NCBI GenBank assembly: GCA_021323755.1
Contig: JAJPKJ010000036.1
Span: 1 to 64,000 of the forward strand
Source: Chitinophagales bacterium
GTDB taxonomy: Bacteria; Bacteroidota; Bacteroidia; Chitinophagales; Chitinophagaceae
DNA: 64,000 nt
Direction of reading: 5' to 3'
Shown piece by piece: positions 34,417 to 43,998 of the stretch. Numbering within the stretch: the stretch's first letter is position 1; every line of letters begins with the position of its first letter. The position numbers and the translations under genes were made by a program. The notes under the pieces are model-generated. The model was given only the letters and a program-made list of their open reading frames with translations, did not search any database and had not been told where the DNA came from.

Positions 34417-37290
34417 TTGAAAAAAATTGTTTTATTTATCGCTTACTGCTTACCGTTAGTTTCACATGCCCAGGAAAATTACTGGCAACAACAGGTAAAC
34501 TTCAACATTGATGTCTCTTTGAACGATATTGAAAATACACTGGATGGTTTTGAGAAGATCGAATACACAAATAATTCTCCTGATACGCTCAGTTTTATCT
34601 GGTTCCACGTTTGGCCAAATGCCTTCAAAAATGATCGCACCGCTTTCAGCGAACAAACATTACAGAACGGGGAAACGAAATTTTATTTTTCAAACAAAGA
34701 TGAACGCGGATATATTAATCATCTTGATTTTAGGGTTAATGGCGAAGAAGCAAAAATGGAAGATCATCCGCAATACATAGATATCATCAAAATAATCCTG
34801 CCGCATCCTTTAGCTCCGGGCATTCGGATTGAAATCACAACACCTTTTCATGAAAAAATTCCATTTAATTTTTCACGAGGTGGTCATGTTGGTCATTCTT
34901 ACCAAATTACACAATGGTATCCAAAGCCGGCAGTATATGATGCAAAAGGCTGGCATGAAATTCCTTATTTACAACAAGGAGAATTTTACAGTGATTTCGG
35001 GAATTTTGATGTACGCATCACACTTCCTGAAAATTATATTGTAGCTGCTACAGGTGAGTTGCAAAATGAAGAAGAAAAAAATTGGTTGTTGAACAAGAAA
35101 GAAGAAAGCATAATTAAGAAACAGGACACCCGGAACAATGCGCAGGAAACAAAAAATAAAATTCAGGGAAGCAGCCGAAGAGCTATGGATCACAAACCGC
35201 CAACAAATTCAAGGCCTGCTTTCGATAATAAGACCAAAACACTTCTTTACCGTCAAAAAAATATCATTGATTTTGCATGGTTTGCAGATAAACATTTTAT
35301 TGTTGATCATGATACGCTGAAATTAAATTCGGGAAAAATAGTCGATTGCTATTCTTTTTATTTGCCTGAAGAAAATACTCCCTGGAAAAAAAGTATTTCG
35401 TTCATTAAGGATGCCATTCGCTTTCATTCATCACTCGTTGGCGAATATCCATATAACACAGTAACTGCTGTTGAAGCAAAGATGGGTTTTCCAGGGGGTA
35501 TGGAATACCCAACCATCACCAGCATTTCACCGATAAATAATCCTGAAGAGCTCGACCTGCTCATTGATCATGAGCTCGGCCATAATTGGTTCTATGGAAT
35601 TCTGGCAACCAACGAAAGGCGATATCCGTGGATGGATGAAGGTATGAATACCTACTATGATATGCGTTACAAAGAATGGAAGCAGTACACCCCAAATGAA
35701 AGGTCGATAAAAGCGGGTACGAAGGGAATTGAATATAAACTTCCGGAAAATTCAGATCTGCTTTTTATGCGCACACTGGAAAAAGAAAAATCAGATCAAC
35801 CCATTTCGACAACCTCGGAAGATTTTACTACACTCAACTACGATCTTATTGCCTATAAAAAAACCGGATTGTGGATGAAACAACTGGAAAATATATTGGG
35901 CAAACGTTTATTCGATAGCTGTATGCATGAATATTTTCGTCAGTGGCAATTCAAACATCCATATCCTGAAAATTTCAAAACAATCATTGAAAGAACAAGC
36001 GCGAAAAACGTAGATGCTCAATTTATCAAGCTCGATAAAAAAGGTCCGCTGTCTCCTTTTAATGAGCACAGAAAAATAAAACCGGCATTTCTGTTCAATT
36101 TTCAAAACACCGATCAATACAATTATATAAATTTTGCTCCCGCTGTGGGTGCTAATAGATATGATAAATTTATGATCGGGGCAATGATCAGTAATTTCAA
36201 TTTGCCTCCCGATCATTTCCAGTTTTTGCTTATCCCTTTATATGCAACAGGAAGCAAGCAGCTTAATGGACTTGGCAAATTGACGTATAATTGGTATCCT
36301 GACAATCATTTTAAAAAGATATCAATTGGCCTGGGCGCATCGAGATTTTCAACAATGACGGGGATTGATAGCAACCATAATAATATTTACGGAGGTTTTT
36401 ACAAATTCACCCCCTCTCTGCGATTAACATTTAAAAATAAAGATGCGAGAAGCACTTTGGAAAATTGGGTTGAATGGAAAACATATATCATTGGTGAAAG
36501 ATCATTTAATTATTATAAAAAATCAACTGATTCAAATTATTATCCCGCTTTACAAAAATATGCAACGCGCTATCTTAATCAGCTAACTTTTAATATTGAA
36601 GATTATCGTGTCTTATATCCTTACAACATCCGGCTGCAGGTGCAGCAGGGAAGCGAGTTTTATAAAATTAATTTTACTACCAATTATTACTTTAATTATT
36701 CTCAGGGAGGTGGAATGAATATTCGATTCTTTGCCGCTAAATTTGGATACATCGGAGCAAAAACCTTTACAAAAGAATTTGATACAGAAGTCTATCAACC
36801 AAAACTTACCGCCACGCGCGGAGATGAAGATTATACGTATGAAAATTATTTCATAGGCAGAAGTCAAACAACAGGTTTTGAAAGTCAGCAAATAATGATG
36901 AAAGACGGGGGTTTAAAACTACGCACTGATCTTTTTAATAATTTACAGGGAAGATCGGACAACTGGATAACTTCGATGAACTTTAATACATCTTTGCCAA
37001 CGAGCATTATTCCCAAAGAAATTCCATTGAAACTATTTTTTGATATTGGCACTTATGCGGACGCCTGGGGCACCAATGCGCCGACAAGTAAATTTTTATA
37101 CGTGGGTGGCCTACAATTGTCATTATTAAACGACTTATTTAATATTTACGCCCCGCTTTTGTACAGCAGTGATTTTAGAAACAATCTGAAATCAGTTCCG
37201 GAAGAAAACACCTTTCTTAAGAAGATTTCATTTAGTATAGACATCCAGAATTTTAATCTTAAAAAGAATTACAGAAATATTCCTTTTTGA
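34417..37290 (+). CDS. Secreted M1-family metallopeptidase
   Basis: The best start is TTG 34417, giving signal peptide MKKIVLFIAYCLPLVSHA with Gln next; the longer frame starts at another TTG and adds 18 residues. Residues to about 560 form an aminopeptidase-N-like core: GFPGGMEYPTI (GxMEN-like), the zinc motif HELGH with Glu 18 residues later (WMDEGMNTYY). The last 400 residues are beta-strand rich and may be an outer-membrane or carbohydrate-binding part. A Lys/Gln-rich stretch (about residues 224-265) interrupts the beta domain before the catalytic part. The metal is presumed zinc. It is followed one base later by a FemAB-like gene. Confidence 0.85.
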   Translation: MKKIVLFIAYCLPLVSHAQENYWQQQVNFNIDVSLNDIENTLDGFEKIEYTNNSPDTLSFIWFHVWPNAFKNDRTAFSEQTLQNGETKFYFSNKDERGYINHLDFRVNGEEAKMEDHPQYIDIIKIILPHPLAPGIRIEITTPFHEKIPFNFSRGGHVGHSYQITQWYPKPAVYDAKGWHEIPYLQQGEFYSDFGNFDVRITLPENYIVAATGELQNEEEKNWLLNKKEESIIKKQDTRNNAQETKNKIQGSSRRAMDHKPPTNSRPAFDNKTKTLLYRQKNIIDFAWFADKHFIVDHDTLKLNSGKIVDCYSFYLPEENTPWKKSISFIKDAIRFHSSLVGEYPYNTVTAVEAKMGFPGGMEYPTITSISPINNPEELDLLIDHELGHNWFYGILATNERRYPWMDEGMNTYYDMRYKEWKQYTPNERSIKAGTKGIEYKLPENSDLLFMRTLEKEKSDQPISTTSEDFTTLNYDLIAYKKTGLWMKQLENILGKRLFDSCMHEYFRQWQFKHPYPENFKTIIERTSAKNVDAQFIKLDKKGPLSPFNEHRKIKPAFLFNFQNTDQYNYINFAPAVGANRYDKFMIGAMISNFNLPPDHFQFLLIPLYATGSKQLNGLGKLTYNWYPDNHFKKISIGLGASRFSTMTGIDSNHNNIYGGFYKFTPSLRLTFKNKDARSTLENWVEWKTYIIGERSFNYYKKSTDSNYYPALQKYATRYLNQLTFNIEDYRVLYPYNIRLQVQQGSEFYKINFTTNYYFNYSQGGGMNIRFFAAKFGYIGAKTFTKEFDTEVYQPKLTATRGDEDYTYENYFIGRSQTTGFESQQIMMKDGGLKLRTDLFNNLQGRSDNWITSMNFNTSLPTSIIPKEIPLKLFFDIGTYADAWGTNAPTSKFLYVGGLQLSLLNDLFNIYAPLLYSSDFRNNLKSVPEENTFLKKISFSIDIQNFNLKKNYRNIPF

Positions 37291-37291
37291 A

Positions 37292-38212
37292 ATGGTCAAC
37301 CGTTATCAAATTCAATATGTACAGCAATCCCAAATTGACAAAATAAAATGGAATGCCTGCATTGATGATGCGGATAATGGATCAGTATACGCATACTCAC
37401 ACTATCTGGATACAATGGCTAAACATTGGGATGCGCTTATCATTGCTGATTATGAAATGGTGATGCCATTACCCTGGAATAAAAAATATGGAATTTATTA
37501 TCTATATCAACCTGCATTCACAGCCTCGCTGGGAATTTTCGGAAAGAATCTTACCGAATCATTAATCAATGATTTTATCCAGGCGATTCCGAAAAAGTTC
37601 CGATTAATTGAAATTGCGCTCAATTATGGCAATATCTTCAGCGTGCCTTCCGGTTTTTCAATTATCCGCAATAATTATATTCTCCGCTTAAACAAAAGCT
37701 ATGAACAGCTATATGCTTCGTACAAGGAAAATGTCCGCAGAAATATTAAAAAAGCGCAACAACTTGGATGCACCGTTAAGAAAAATATCCGGGTCGCTGA
37801 AATAATTGCTTTATCAAAATCAGCGATGCAGAAAATAACGAATCTGAAAGATGAAGACTATAAAAATTTTGAAAGTTTGTATCATCTTCTGGATCAACAA
37901 AGAAAAGCGATCAGTTACGGGGTCTATTCAGCCAATGATGAACTCGTTTCATCTTGTGTCTATTTTTTCTCTCAGGATCGCGCGTATTATATTTTAGTTG
38001 GCAATCATCCAAATGGAAAAACATTAGGCGCATCGCATTATCTCATTGATGCTTTTATCAAAGATCATGCTGACCTGGACCTCATTCTTGATTTTGAAGG
38101 TTCTGACATTCGAAATCTCGCTTTTTTTTATGGAAGTTTTGGAGCAGATCTGGAGATATATCCATTCTTAAAAATCAATAATCTCCCGTTTTGGATGAAG
38201 TGGGTGAAATAA
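37292..38212 (+). CDS. FemAB/GNAT-like acyltransferase
   Basis: The 306-residue soluble protein matches the FemAB-like (FmhB/GNAT superfamily) pattern: YSHYLDTMAKHWDALIIADY near the start, then MPLPWNKKYGIYYLYQPAF, YKENVRRNIKKAQQLGCTV, YFFSQDRAYYILVGNHPNGK and a final LDFEGSDIRNLAFFYGSFGA. These enzymes attach amino acids or acyl groups to peptidoglycan, polysaccharide or lipid precursors. The start is one base after the M1 peptidase stop, so the two are likely co-translated. Its 3' end overlaps the convergent ispD by 38 bases. Confidence 0.72.
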   Translation: MVNRYQIQYVQQSQIDKIKWNACIDDADNGSVYAYSHYLDTMAKHWDALIIADYEMVMPLPWNKKYGIYYLYQPAFTASLGIFGKNLTESLINDFIQAIPKKFRLIEIALNYGNIFSVPSGFSIIRNNYILRLNKSYEQLYASYKENVRRNIKKAQQLGCTVKKNIRVAEIIALSKSAMQKITNLKDEDYKNFESLYHLLDQQRKAISYGVYSANDELVSSCVYFFSQDRAYYILVGNHPNGKTLGASHYLIDAFIKDHADLDLILDFEGSDIRNLAFFYGSFGADLEIYPFLKINNLPFWMKWVK

Positions 38213-38876
38213 CTTGCTCCAGAATGCTCGCTGCAATGACCAGATCAAATGGCTCCGTTATCTTGAAATTATTTTTTTCTCCTTCAACTAAATTGATCTT
38301 CACTCCTGTCTTTTCAACAACACTTGCTTCATCAGTAAAAGTTTCATCATAATCCTGTTTGAATGCATTAAGGATAATCTCGCTTGAAAAAGTCTGTGGG
38401 GTTTGAATGATATGAACTTTGTCCCGGTTAATTATTTTATTGCTTTCATCGGTTTCAATTCTTAATGAATCAACTGGTTTTACAGATGGAATGGCATTGC
38501 CTTTTTCAATTGTTGCATTATAACAGCGTTGAATAAGCGTTTTTGAAACAAGACATCGAACTCCATCATGCACAAAAACAATAGAAGGCCGTTCAACAAA
38601 CTGTAATCCATTTTTTACAGAATGAAACCTCGTTTCACCGCCAACAGAAATCAAAATTCTGCTCGCCTCGTTGAGTGAATGGACAACCGCTTTCCCTGTT
38701 TCAATATGTTGCTCGTGCAAAACCAAGATAATCTGCAAGTCTTCATAAGCCTGTAGAAAAGTATTTAGCGTGTGCCACAAAACGGTTTTTCCGCCAACAA
38801 GTAAAAATTGTTTCGGAACAGCACTGCCCATGCGTGTTCCTGTACCAGCTGCGACTATGACTGCAAATTTTTTCAC
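38175..38876 (-). CDS. ispD: 2-C-methyl-D-erythritol 4-phosphate cytidylyltransferase
   Basis: The 233-residue protein makes CDP-methylerythritol in the MEP isoprenoid pathway. It opens AVIVAAGTGTRMGSAVPKQF, the nucleotidyltransferase signature with catalytic Arg and Lys, and has VFVHDGVRCLVS, VKPVDSLR and IQTPQTF in the expected order. The normal length is about 230 residues. The start is GTG (38874-38876). Its stop lies inside the end of the FemAB-like gene on the other strand. Other MEP genes are not in the window. Confidence 0.93.
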   Translation of the reverse strand: MKKFAVIVAAGTGTRMGSAVPKQFLLVGGKTVLWHTLNTFLQAYEDLQIILVLHEQHIETGKAVVHSLNEASRILISVGGETRFHSVKNGLQFVERPSIVFVHDGVRCLVSKTLIQRCYNATIEKGNAIPSVKPVDSLRIETDESNKIINRDKVHIIQTPQTFSSEIILNAFKQDYDETFTDEASVVEKTGVKINLVEGEKNNFKITEPFDLVIAASILEQVISPTSSKTGDY

Positions 38877-38975
38877 TAAATGAATATGAAATGTAAGAAT
38901 AAGAAAGCAATGATGAGTCGCAAACCACAGACCGAAGAATAAAATGCCAATGAGTGATCATGAACACTCAACATT

Positions 38976-39923
38976 TCAACGATAAAGGGCAACTTCCGAA
39001 CTGCCATCGCTGCTTTTCATCGCGCGATACATACCGGCACTGTTAAAGATCATTGCTGCATTGCCTTTTGCATCGACACCGATCATTCCTCCTTCACCAT
39101 TAATCTTCATCAATTTTTCATTCACGACAATGTCCATTGCCTGTTGTAAAGTACAACCTTTGTATTCCATCAGGCAACTTACATCATAAGCAGCAACTGT
39201 TCGAATAAACATCTCCCCGTGACCGGTACATGAAATGGCGCATGTTTTATTATTAGCATACGTTCCGCAACCAATAATCGGGCTGTCGCCTATGCGACCA
39301 TATTTTTTATTCGTCATGCCGCCTGTACTTGTTGCTGCCGCGATATTTCCTTTTTGATCGCAAGCTACAGCTCCAACCGTTCCGAATTTTTTATCTTTCA
39401 TCAATTCTTCCAATCGCTGATGCGTGTGATCCAAAGAATAATTGTCTGAATCACGAATTGATTTCCATTGATCATAACGAAATTGCGAAAAGAAATATTC
39501 GTCCGGTTCTAATTTTATTCCTTGTTTAATCGCAAAGTCATTTGCTCCTTTCCCGCTCAAAAAAACATGATTACTATTTTGCATTACCTCAGCAGCGAGT
39601 TCGATCGGGTTGCGAACATTTCGAACTCCGGCAACAGAACCTGCATTGAGCGTTGCCCCATCCATTATGGCAGCGTCCATTTCCTGTACCCCTTTTTTGG
39701 TGAACACGGACCCACGGCCAGCGTTGAACAAAACATTATCTTCTAAAATAACAATCGCTGCCTTAATAGCATTGATGGCCGAACCTTCCTCCTCCAGCAC
39801 TGCATAACCCGCATCTAGCGCCACCTGCATGCCTTCAACATAAGCTTTTTCCAGGTCAGGTGTCATATCCTGCTTCAAAATAGTTCCAGCTCCGCCGTGA
39901 ATTACCAATGTAAACTTTGACAT
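38976..39923 (-). CDS. iaaA: Isoaspartyl peptidase/L-asparaginase (Ntn hydrolase)
   Basis: The 315-residue precursor belongs to the plant-type asparaginase family. It opens FTLVIHGGAGTI and has LFNAGRGSVFTKKGVQEMDAAIMDG; autocleavage is expected before Thr in KKFGTVGAVACD, making that Thr the N-terminal nucleophile. The later RIGDSPIIGCGTYANN and GHGEMFIRTVAAYDV are conserved substrate-site regions. The enzyme removes isoaspartyl residues from peptides and hydrolyses asparagine. No signal peptide is seen, so it is presumably cytoplasmic. ATG 39923 was preferred to a TTG three codons upstream. Confidence 0.92.
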   Translation of the reverse strand: MSKFTLVIHGGAGTILKQDMTPDLEKAYVEGMQVALDAGYAVLEEEGSAINAIKAAIVILEDNVLFNAGRGSVFTKKGVQEMDAAIMDGATLNAGSVAGVRNVRNPIELAAEVMQNSNHVFLSGKGANDFAIKQGIKLEPDEYFFSQFRYDQWKSIRDSDNYSLDHTHQRLEELMKDKKFGTVGAVACDQKGNIAAATSTGGMTNKKYGRIGDSPIIGCGTYANNKTCAISCTGHGEMFIRTVAAYDVSCLMEYKGCTLQQAMDIVVNEKLMKINGEGGMIGVDAKGNAAMIFNSAGMYRAMKSSDGSSEVALYR

Positions 39924-39998
39924 AGTTTGCAAAAGTAAAAATTAAAAAGTAAAAACCTGCGGGCATCTTTCTCCAACTTTTTATTTTCAAATATTGCC

Positions 39999-41081
39999 TT
40001 AGTGATGATGCTCAGCCTCATAATGCATCTTTAAAACATCCTCGCCATATTCATTTCCTTTTTCTCTCCAGATGGCATGTATATGATTACCTTTTCCATT
40101 TCCGCCACAATTATCAAATTCAATTAAAAAGGTGGGGCCATTCAACACGTAATAATGTGGTTTCGATTCTTCATAAGGTCCAATCCATCCAAAATAAATT
40201 TTATCAATTCCTGCTTTGATGATCTTTTCATATTCGGCAACTGCTTTTTCATATTCAAGATTGAAAACAAATTCGCGAATGATATATTGCAATAGTTTTT
40301 TCTGTTCCGAATTCATTTGCGCTCCCTGGATACCCCAATTATCCACCAACCGCTTACCGCTTTCTGCTGCGGTGATAATATCTCTTGGGACGGCGTTGCT
40401 CATGGTAGCGGTCTTTTGCTGATCAGTCGATAATAAATGCACCAGCTTGATCCCGAGATCTTCTTCCTCGCCAAGTATGCGCCAGCCAGCGTACTCTGTC
40501 ATTGGATAATCAGCGGGATCAGTCCCAACAAAAAAAGGCGTTACAGAAATTTTATCTTTTATAAAAGTGAAATTGATGGATAGATGATGACCTTCCACTT
40601 TATAACCCCAGATACTATCTGCAGGCGAACCAAAAAATGCAATAAAAAAATTCCGAGGCGTCCATTTTAATGATCTTACATCTGCAATATTATCATCGTT
40701 AAGATCGCCCCTGCGATATAAACTATCATACAAAAGATTAAGTAGATTATCCAAATGCATAATGCTGGTGGCTTTTAGATAGCCCTGAGAGCTGAGTGAT
40801 GCTGAAAGAATCCGATGGAACAGGTCTCGCTGCGAATCCGTCATGTTGCCAACATTGATCCCTGCTCTTGCCCGCAAGCCAACCGGCAGATTATTCCATT
40901 TAATTCTTGCAGTATCATAAAATGTAAGAAGGGCCGATCGCTTTTGCATTTTATCAAGTGAATTGACAAATGAAATAGCAGCCTGTTTTATTTCAGCATG
41001 ATAATCTGACTGACTTTGAACATGAAACGGGAAAAGCGTTACTGCAAATAAAGCAACAGAAAGAAGTGTTGGTTTTGGCAT
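39999..41081 (-). CDS. Secreted DUF3500 protein
   Basis: The 360-residue chain starts with a signal peptide (LLSVALFAVTLFPFHVQS, then Q) and has the landmark end of the DUF3500 family: YYVLNGPTFLIEFDNCGG, then NHIHAIWREKGNEYGEDVLKMHYEAEHHH. A conserved WNNLPVGLRARAGINVGNMTDSQR region occurs early. The His/Asp-rich end suggests metal binding. No function has been established for the family. It lies between the isoaspartyl peptidase and the aminotransferase. Confidence 0.8.
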   Translation of the reverse strand: MPKPTLLSVALFAVTLFPFHVQSQSDYHAEIKQAAISFVNSLDKMQKRSALLTFYDTARIKWNNLPVGLRARAGINVGNMTDSQRDLFHRILSASLSSQGYLKATSIMHLDNLLNLLYDSLYRRGDLNDDNIADVRSLKWTPRNFFIAFFGSPADSIWGYKVEGHHLSINFTFIKDKISVTPFFVGTDPADYPMTEYAGWRILGEEEDLGIKLVHLLSTDQQKTATMSNAVPRDIITAAESGKRLVDNWGIQGAQMNSEQKKLLQYIIREFVFNLEYEKAVAEYEKIIKAGIDKIYFGWIGPYEESKPHYYVLNGPTFLIEFDNCGGNGKGNHIHAIWREKGNEYGEDVLKMHYEAEHHH

Positions 41082-41201
41082 GCTACAGTTTTTACTAAAG
41101 TTAGATCATTTTATATCCTTGCACATGCACTTACCAACGAGGAAAATTTGCATTTTCTATTCTTAATCGTCCCCCATAACAAAGAAAAAATCCACCACTA
41201 T

Positions 41202-42371
41202 TTACAGTGCAGCCAAAGCGGATGGCATGATCTCCAATTTCTTTATTGTTTCTTTTAGATATTCCAGATCATCCATTGTATTATAAACCTGGAATGAAAT
41301 GCGCATGTAGATTTCATCTCCACGCTGCATTATGGGTATTTCAATTTTGTGGTCGTTGATCAACGTTTCCTTTAATTGCAATGGATCTTTCGTTTTGATG
41401 GGAATGCTGCACATCTGTCCCAAAAATTCATCAGATACTTTACAAATGGGTTTTGTTCCAAGCAGATCACAAAATATCGGGTATTGTTCAAGGATCACCT
41501 CCCTGCATTTGGCTTGACCCGACGGCATATCATAGTCTTCAAAAAAATTCATTATTGCCGGCGCAGTTAAATATGCTGAAAAATCGCGCGTTCCCTGCAT
41601 TTCGTTTTCTTCTAAGAATTTTGTTTTTGTCGGCATACCAGGCTCATATCCCCAGCTTATGATCAAGGGTTCAATCCGATCCTGAAAATTTTTATTTACA
41701 TATAAAAAAGTACAACCTTTCGGGCTCAACAACCATTTGTGCAAAGTGCCGGTGTAAAAATCAGCCTGGATATTTTGCAAATTCAATGGCAAATGCCCGG
41801 GAACATGCGCTCCATCAACAATGGTTATCAATCCCAATGATTTCGCACGTTCGCAAATTTCTTTGACGGGAAAAACCAACGCTGTTGTACTTGTGCACTG
41901 ACCGATAAAAACAACTTTTGTTTTATGATTGTAGCCTTTCCAGAATTCTTCAATGAATTGTTCTTTGGATGATAATGGCAAGGAAATATTTTGTCTGCGA
42001 TAAACAAATCCTTTCTTCTTTGAATAGAAATTAAAAGTTTTATCCATCGCCCCATATTCATGGTCAGTTGTTAATACTTCATCTCCGGGATTTAAATCCA
42101 GGCTCTTTACAATTTGATTTACCGCTGTTGTTGGATTTTGAATATAGAAGAAATCTCCATGATCGCAGCCGATATATTTTGCCAAAACTTTCTTAGAAAC
42201 CAATAATGCTTCTTCTCTTTTTTTTGTGATGAATTGAACGGGTTCAAATTCCAAAGCACGCTGCCAGCGCTGATAATCTTCGAAAACCGGTTTTGGGCAA
42301 GCGCCGAATGAACCATGATTGAGAAAAGTTACCTCGGGGTTTAATAAAAATTGTTCTTTAATGTTATTCAC
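41202..42371 (-). CDS. Class V aminotransferase-fold PLP enzyme (isopenicillin N epimerase-like)
   Basis: This 389-residue protein has the class V aminotransferase pattern: NHGSFGACPKPVFEDYQRW at the start, NPTTAVNQIVKSL, LTTDHEYGAMDKTFNFY, VVFIGQCTSTTALVFPV, IVDGAHVPGHLPL with the PLP-ring Asp, and GTLHKWLLSPKG with the Schiff-base Lys. The NHGSFG opening is typical of the isopenicillin N epimerase/Egt2-like subgroup, which includes epimerases, Cys desulfurases and C-S lyases. Exact substrate unknown. The start is GTG 42371. It follows a lipoprotein gene by 53 bases on the same strand. Confidence 0.8.
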   Translation of the reverse strand: MNNIKEQFLLNPEVTFLNHGSFGACPKPVFEDYQRWQRALEFEPVQFITKKREEALLVSKKVLAKYIGCDHGDFFYIQNPTTAVNQIVKSLDLNPGDEVLTTDHEYGAMDKTFNFYSKKKGFVYRRQNISLPLSSKEQFIEEFWKGYNHKTKVVFIGQCTSTTALVFPVKEICERAKSLGLITIVDGAHVPGHLPLNLQNIQADFYTGTLHKWLLSPKGCTFLYVNKNFQDRIEPLIISWGYEPGMPTKTKFLEENEMQGTRDFSAYLTAPAIMNFFEDYDMPSGQAKCREVILEQYPIFCDLLGTKPICKVSDEFLGQMCSIPIKTKDPLQLKETLINDHKIEIPIMQRGDEIYMRISFQVYNTMDDLEYLKETIKKLEIMPSALAAL

Positions 42372-42424
42372 GGGAAAATTTTTAAATCAATTATTAAATC
42401 ATGTCTCAAATATAATATTCTGAG

Positions 42425-42979
42425 TTATTTACTCACCAATAAAAACTGATGCACACAATAACAGGTGTCCGCCTGGGCAGACAAATTTATTTGCTGATAT
42501 GCCTGGCAGTTGGATGAATCATCTACGGGAGTTGCATAACCCCAGGTCTCATGATCCTTATAGCAATATTGCAAGTCAATGAATTTTCCGGATGATAGCG
42601 ATTGAAATGAAACCAGGTTCTGATTTCCGGGTGAAGGAACAATGATGAATGTTTGGTGGTCAGCAATGGAAGTGTCACGAGGTTCTAAAAAACCAAATCC
42701 ATTTAATTCAGTTACGAGGATTGAAACACTGTCTGCGGGAGCAATATTGAATTCCTTGCCGTTTATTCTTGTTAGTCTCCACAATTTCCTCGATGGAAAG
42801 CCATTATAAATAATATACAAATCATCAAATGCGCTGCCGGGATCCAGATAAGTGCTATCATTTTCTATGATTGGGATTTTTATGTAAAAATCTCCCTGGT
42901 AAAGCTCGGATTTATCTTTTTTACAAGCGTAGGTTAAAAATAACAGTAAGCTGGCTAATGCGAATATCCTGAGTTTCAT
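42425..42979 (-). CDS. Lipoprotein of unknown function
   Basis: A lipoprotein signal (MKLRIFALASLLLFLTYAC) puts the lipidated Cys at residue 19, followed by KKDKSEL. The mature part, about 165 residues, is beta-rich and ends with several Cys (SSNCQAYQ, ADTCYCVHQF), possibly disulfide-bonded. No known motif was recognised. It is 15 bases after the heptose kinase gene and 53 bases before the aminotransferase gene on the same strand. Confidence 0.7.
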   Translation of the reverse strand: MKLRIFALASLLLFLTYACKKDKSELYQGDFYIKIPIIENDSTYLDPGSAFDDLYIIYNGFPSRKLWRLTRINGKEFNIAPADSVSILVTELNGFGFLEPRDTSIADHQTFIIVPSPGNQNLVSFQSLSSGKFIDLQYCYKDHETWGYATPVDDSSNCQAYQQINLSAQADTCYCVHQFLLVSK

Positions 42980-42994
42980 AATTGGCTTTAAAAT

Positions 42995-43990
42995 TTATGA
43001 TAGCAACATTTTGCATTCGCTCACCAATCTTTCCTTATTGATCGCAACAGTTCCCACTTCCTCACAAACCAGGCCGCCGGCAATATTGGCCACTTCGGCC
43101 ATCAGCTGAACATTTTTTGTGGCTGCATAAACAAGTGCCGCAACAGCGATCACCGTGTCGCCTGCGCCGGAAACGTCAGCAATATTGCGTACATGTGAAC
43201 CGACTATTTTTGCATTTTTCCCATACTGAAAAAAAACTCCTTTTTCGGAAAGGGTTATCAACGAAATTTTATGCTGCAGTTTTTTGTGCAACTGCTGATG
43301 GATATTTTTTAATGCAGAAAGATTGGTATCATCCAATAATAGGTTCAACCCTTCTTTTACTTCTTTCATGTTTGGTTTAAAAATATCCGCCTGGTTATAG
43401 GCGAAGAAATTTTTTCGTTTTGGGTCAACAGCAATTATAATATTGTTTTTTCGGCATAGGGAAATTATTTCAGCTATCACTTTTTCCGTGAGTACTCCTT
43501 TATTGTAATCTTCTAAAATAATCACTTGCGGCTTTTTATCCTTAATATATTTCCCGACTGCTTTAATCAAATTGTTTTCTTCCTGTGCAGAAAGATCTCC
43601 TGTTGTTTCCGCATCAAGGCGCATCATTTGCTGGTTACGACTAATGATGCGTGTTTTATTCGTGGTCATGCGCTCATGACTTTTTAATAAATAAGCGCTG
43701 ATATTATTTTTTGATAATAATGCCTGTAATAAAATAGCATCATCATCATCCCCAATGACAGAAAAAACAGTTACATCAGCGCCAAGCGAAACCGCATTCA
43801 GGGCAACATTACCCGCGCCGCCTACCCGGTGATCGCGCTTGTCAAAACTTACTACGGGAACGGGAGCTTCGGGAGAAATTCTTTCAACATGTCCCCACCA
43901 ATAGGTGTCAAGCATCACGTCACCGATAATGGCGATCTTTATTTTAGCAATTTGCTGAAAAAGTTTTTCAAAATTCATGGAAAGGGCCAT
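42995..43990 (-). CDS. hldE: D-glycero-beta-D-manno-heptose-7-phosphate kinase
   Basis: The 331-residue PfkB-family kinase phosphorylates heptose 7-phosphate at position 1, a step of ADP-heptose synthesis for LPS inner core. It opens KIAIIGDVMLDTYWWGHVERISPEAP with GGAGNVALNAVSLG, then ILEDYNKGVLTEKVI, AVDPKRKNFF and the catalytic VSGAGDTVIAV (DTxxGAGD form). The adenylyltransferase half of bifunctional HldE is missing, as is common in this phylum, where it is encoded separately (RfaE1 form). ATG 43990 is used; an ATG at 43978 is equally plausible. It starts 8 bases after the APC permease stop. Confidence 0.9.
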   Translation of the reverse strand: MALSMNFEKLFQQIAKIKIAIIGDVMLDTYWWGHVERISPEAPVPVVSFDKRDHRVGGAGNVALNAVSLGADVTVFSVIGDDDDAILLQALLSKNNISAYLLKSHERMTTNKTRIISRNQQMMRLDAETTGDLSAQEENNLIKAVGKYIKDKKPQVIILEDYNKGVLTEKVIAEIISLCRKNNIIIAVDPKRKNFFAYNQADIFKPNMKEVKEGLNLLLDDTNLSALKNIHQQLHKKLQHKISLITLSEKGVFFQYGKNAKIVGSHVRNIADVSGAGDTVIAVAALVYAATKNVQLMAEVANIAGGLVCEEVGTVAINKERLVSECKMLLS

Positions 43991-43998
43991 ACGATTTT

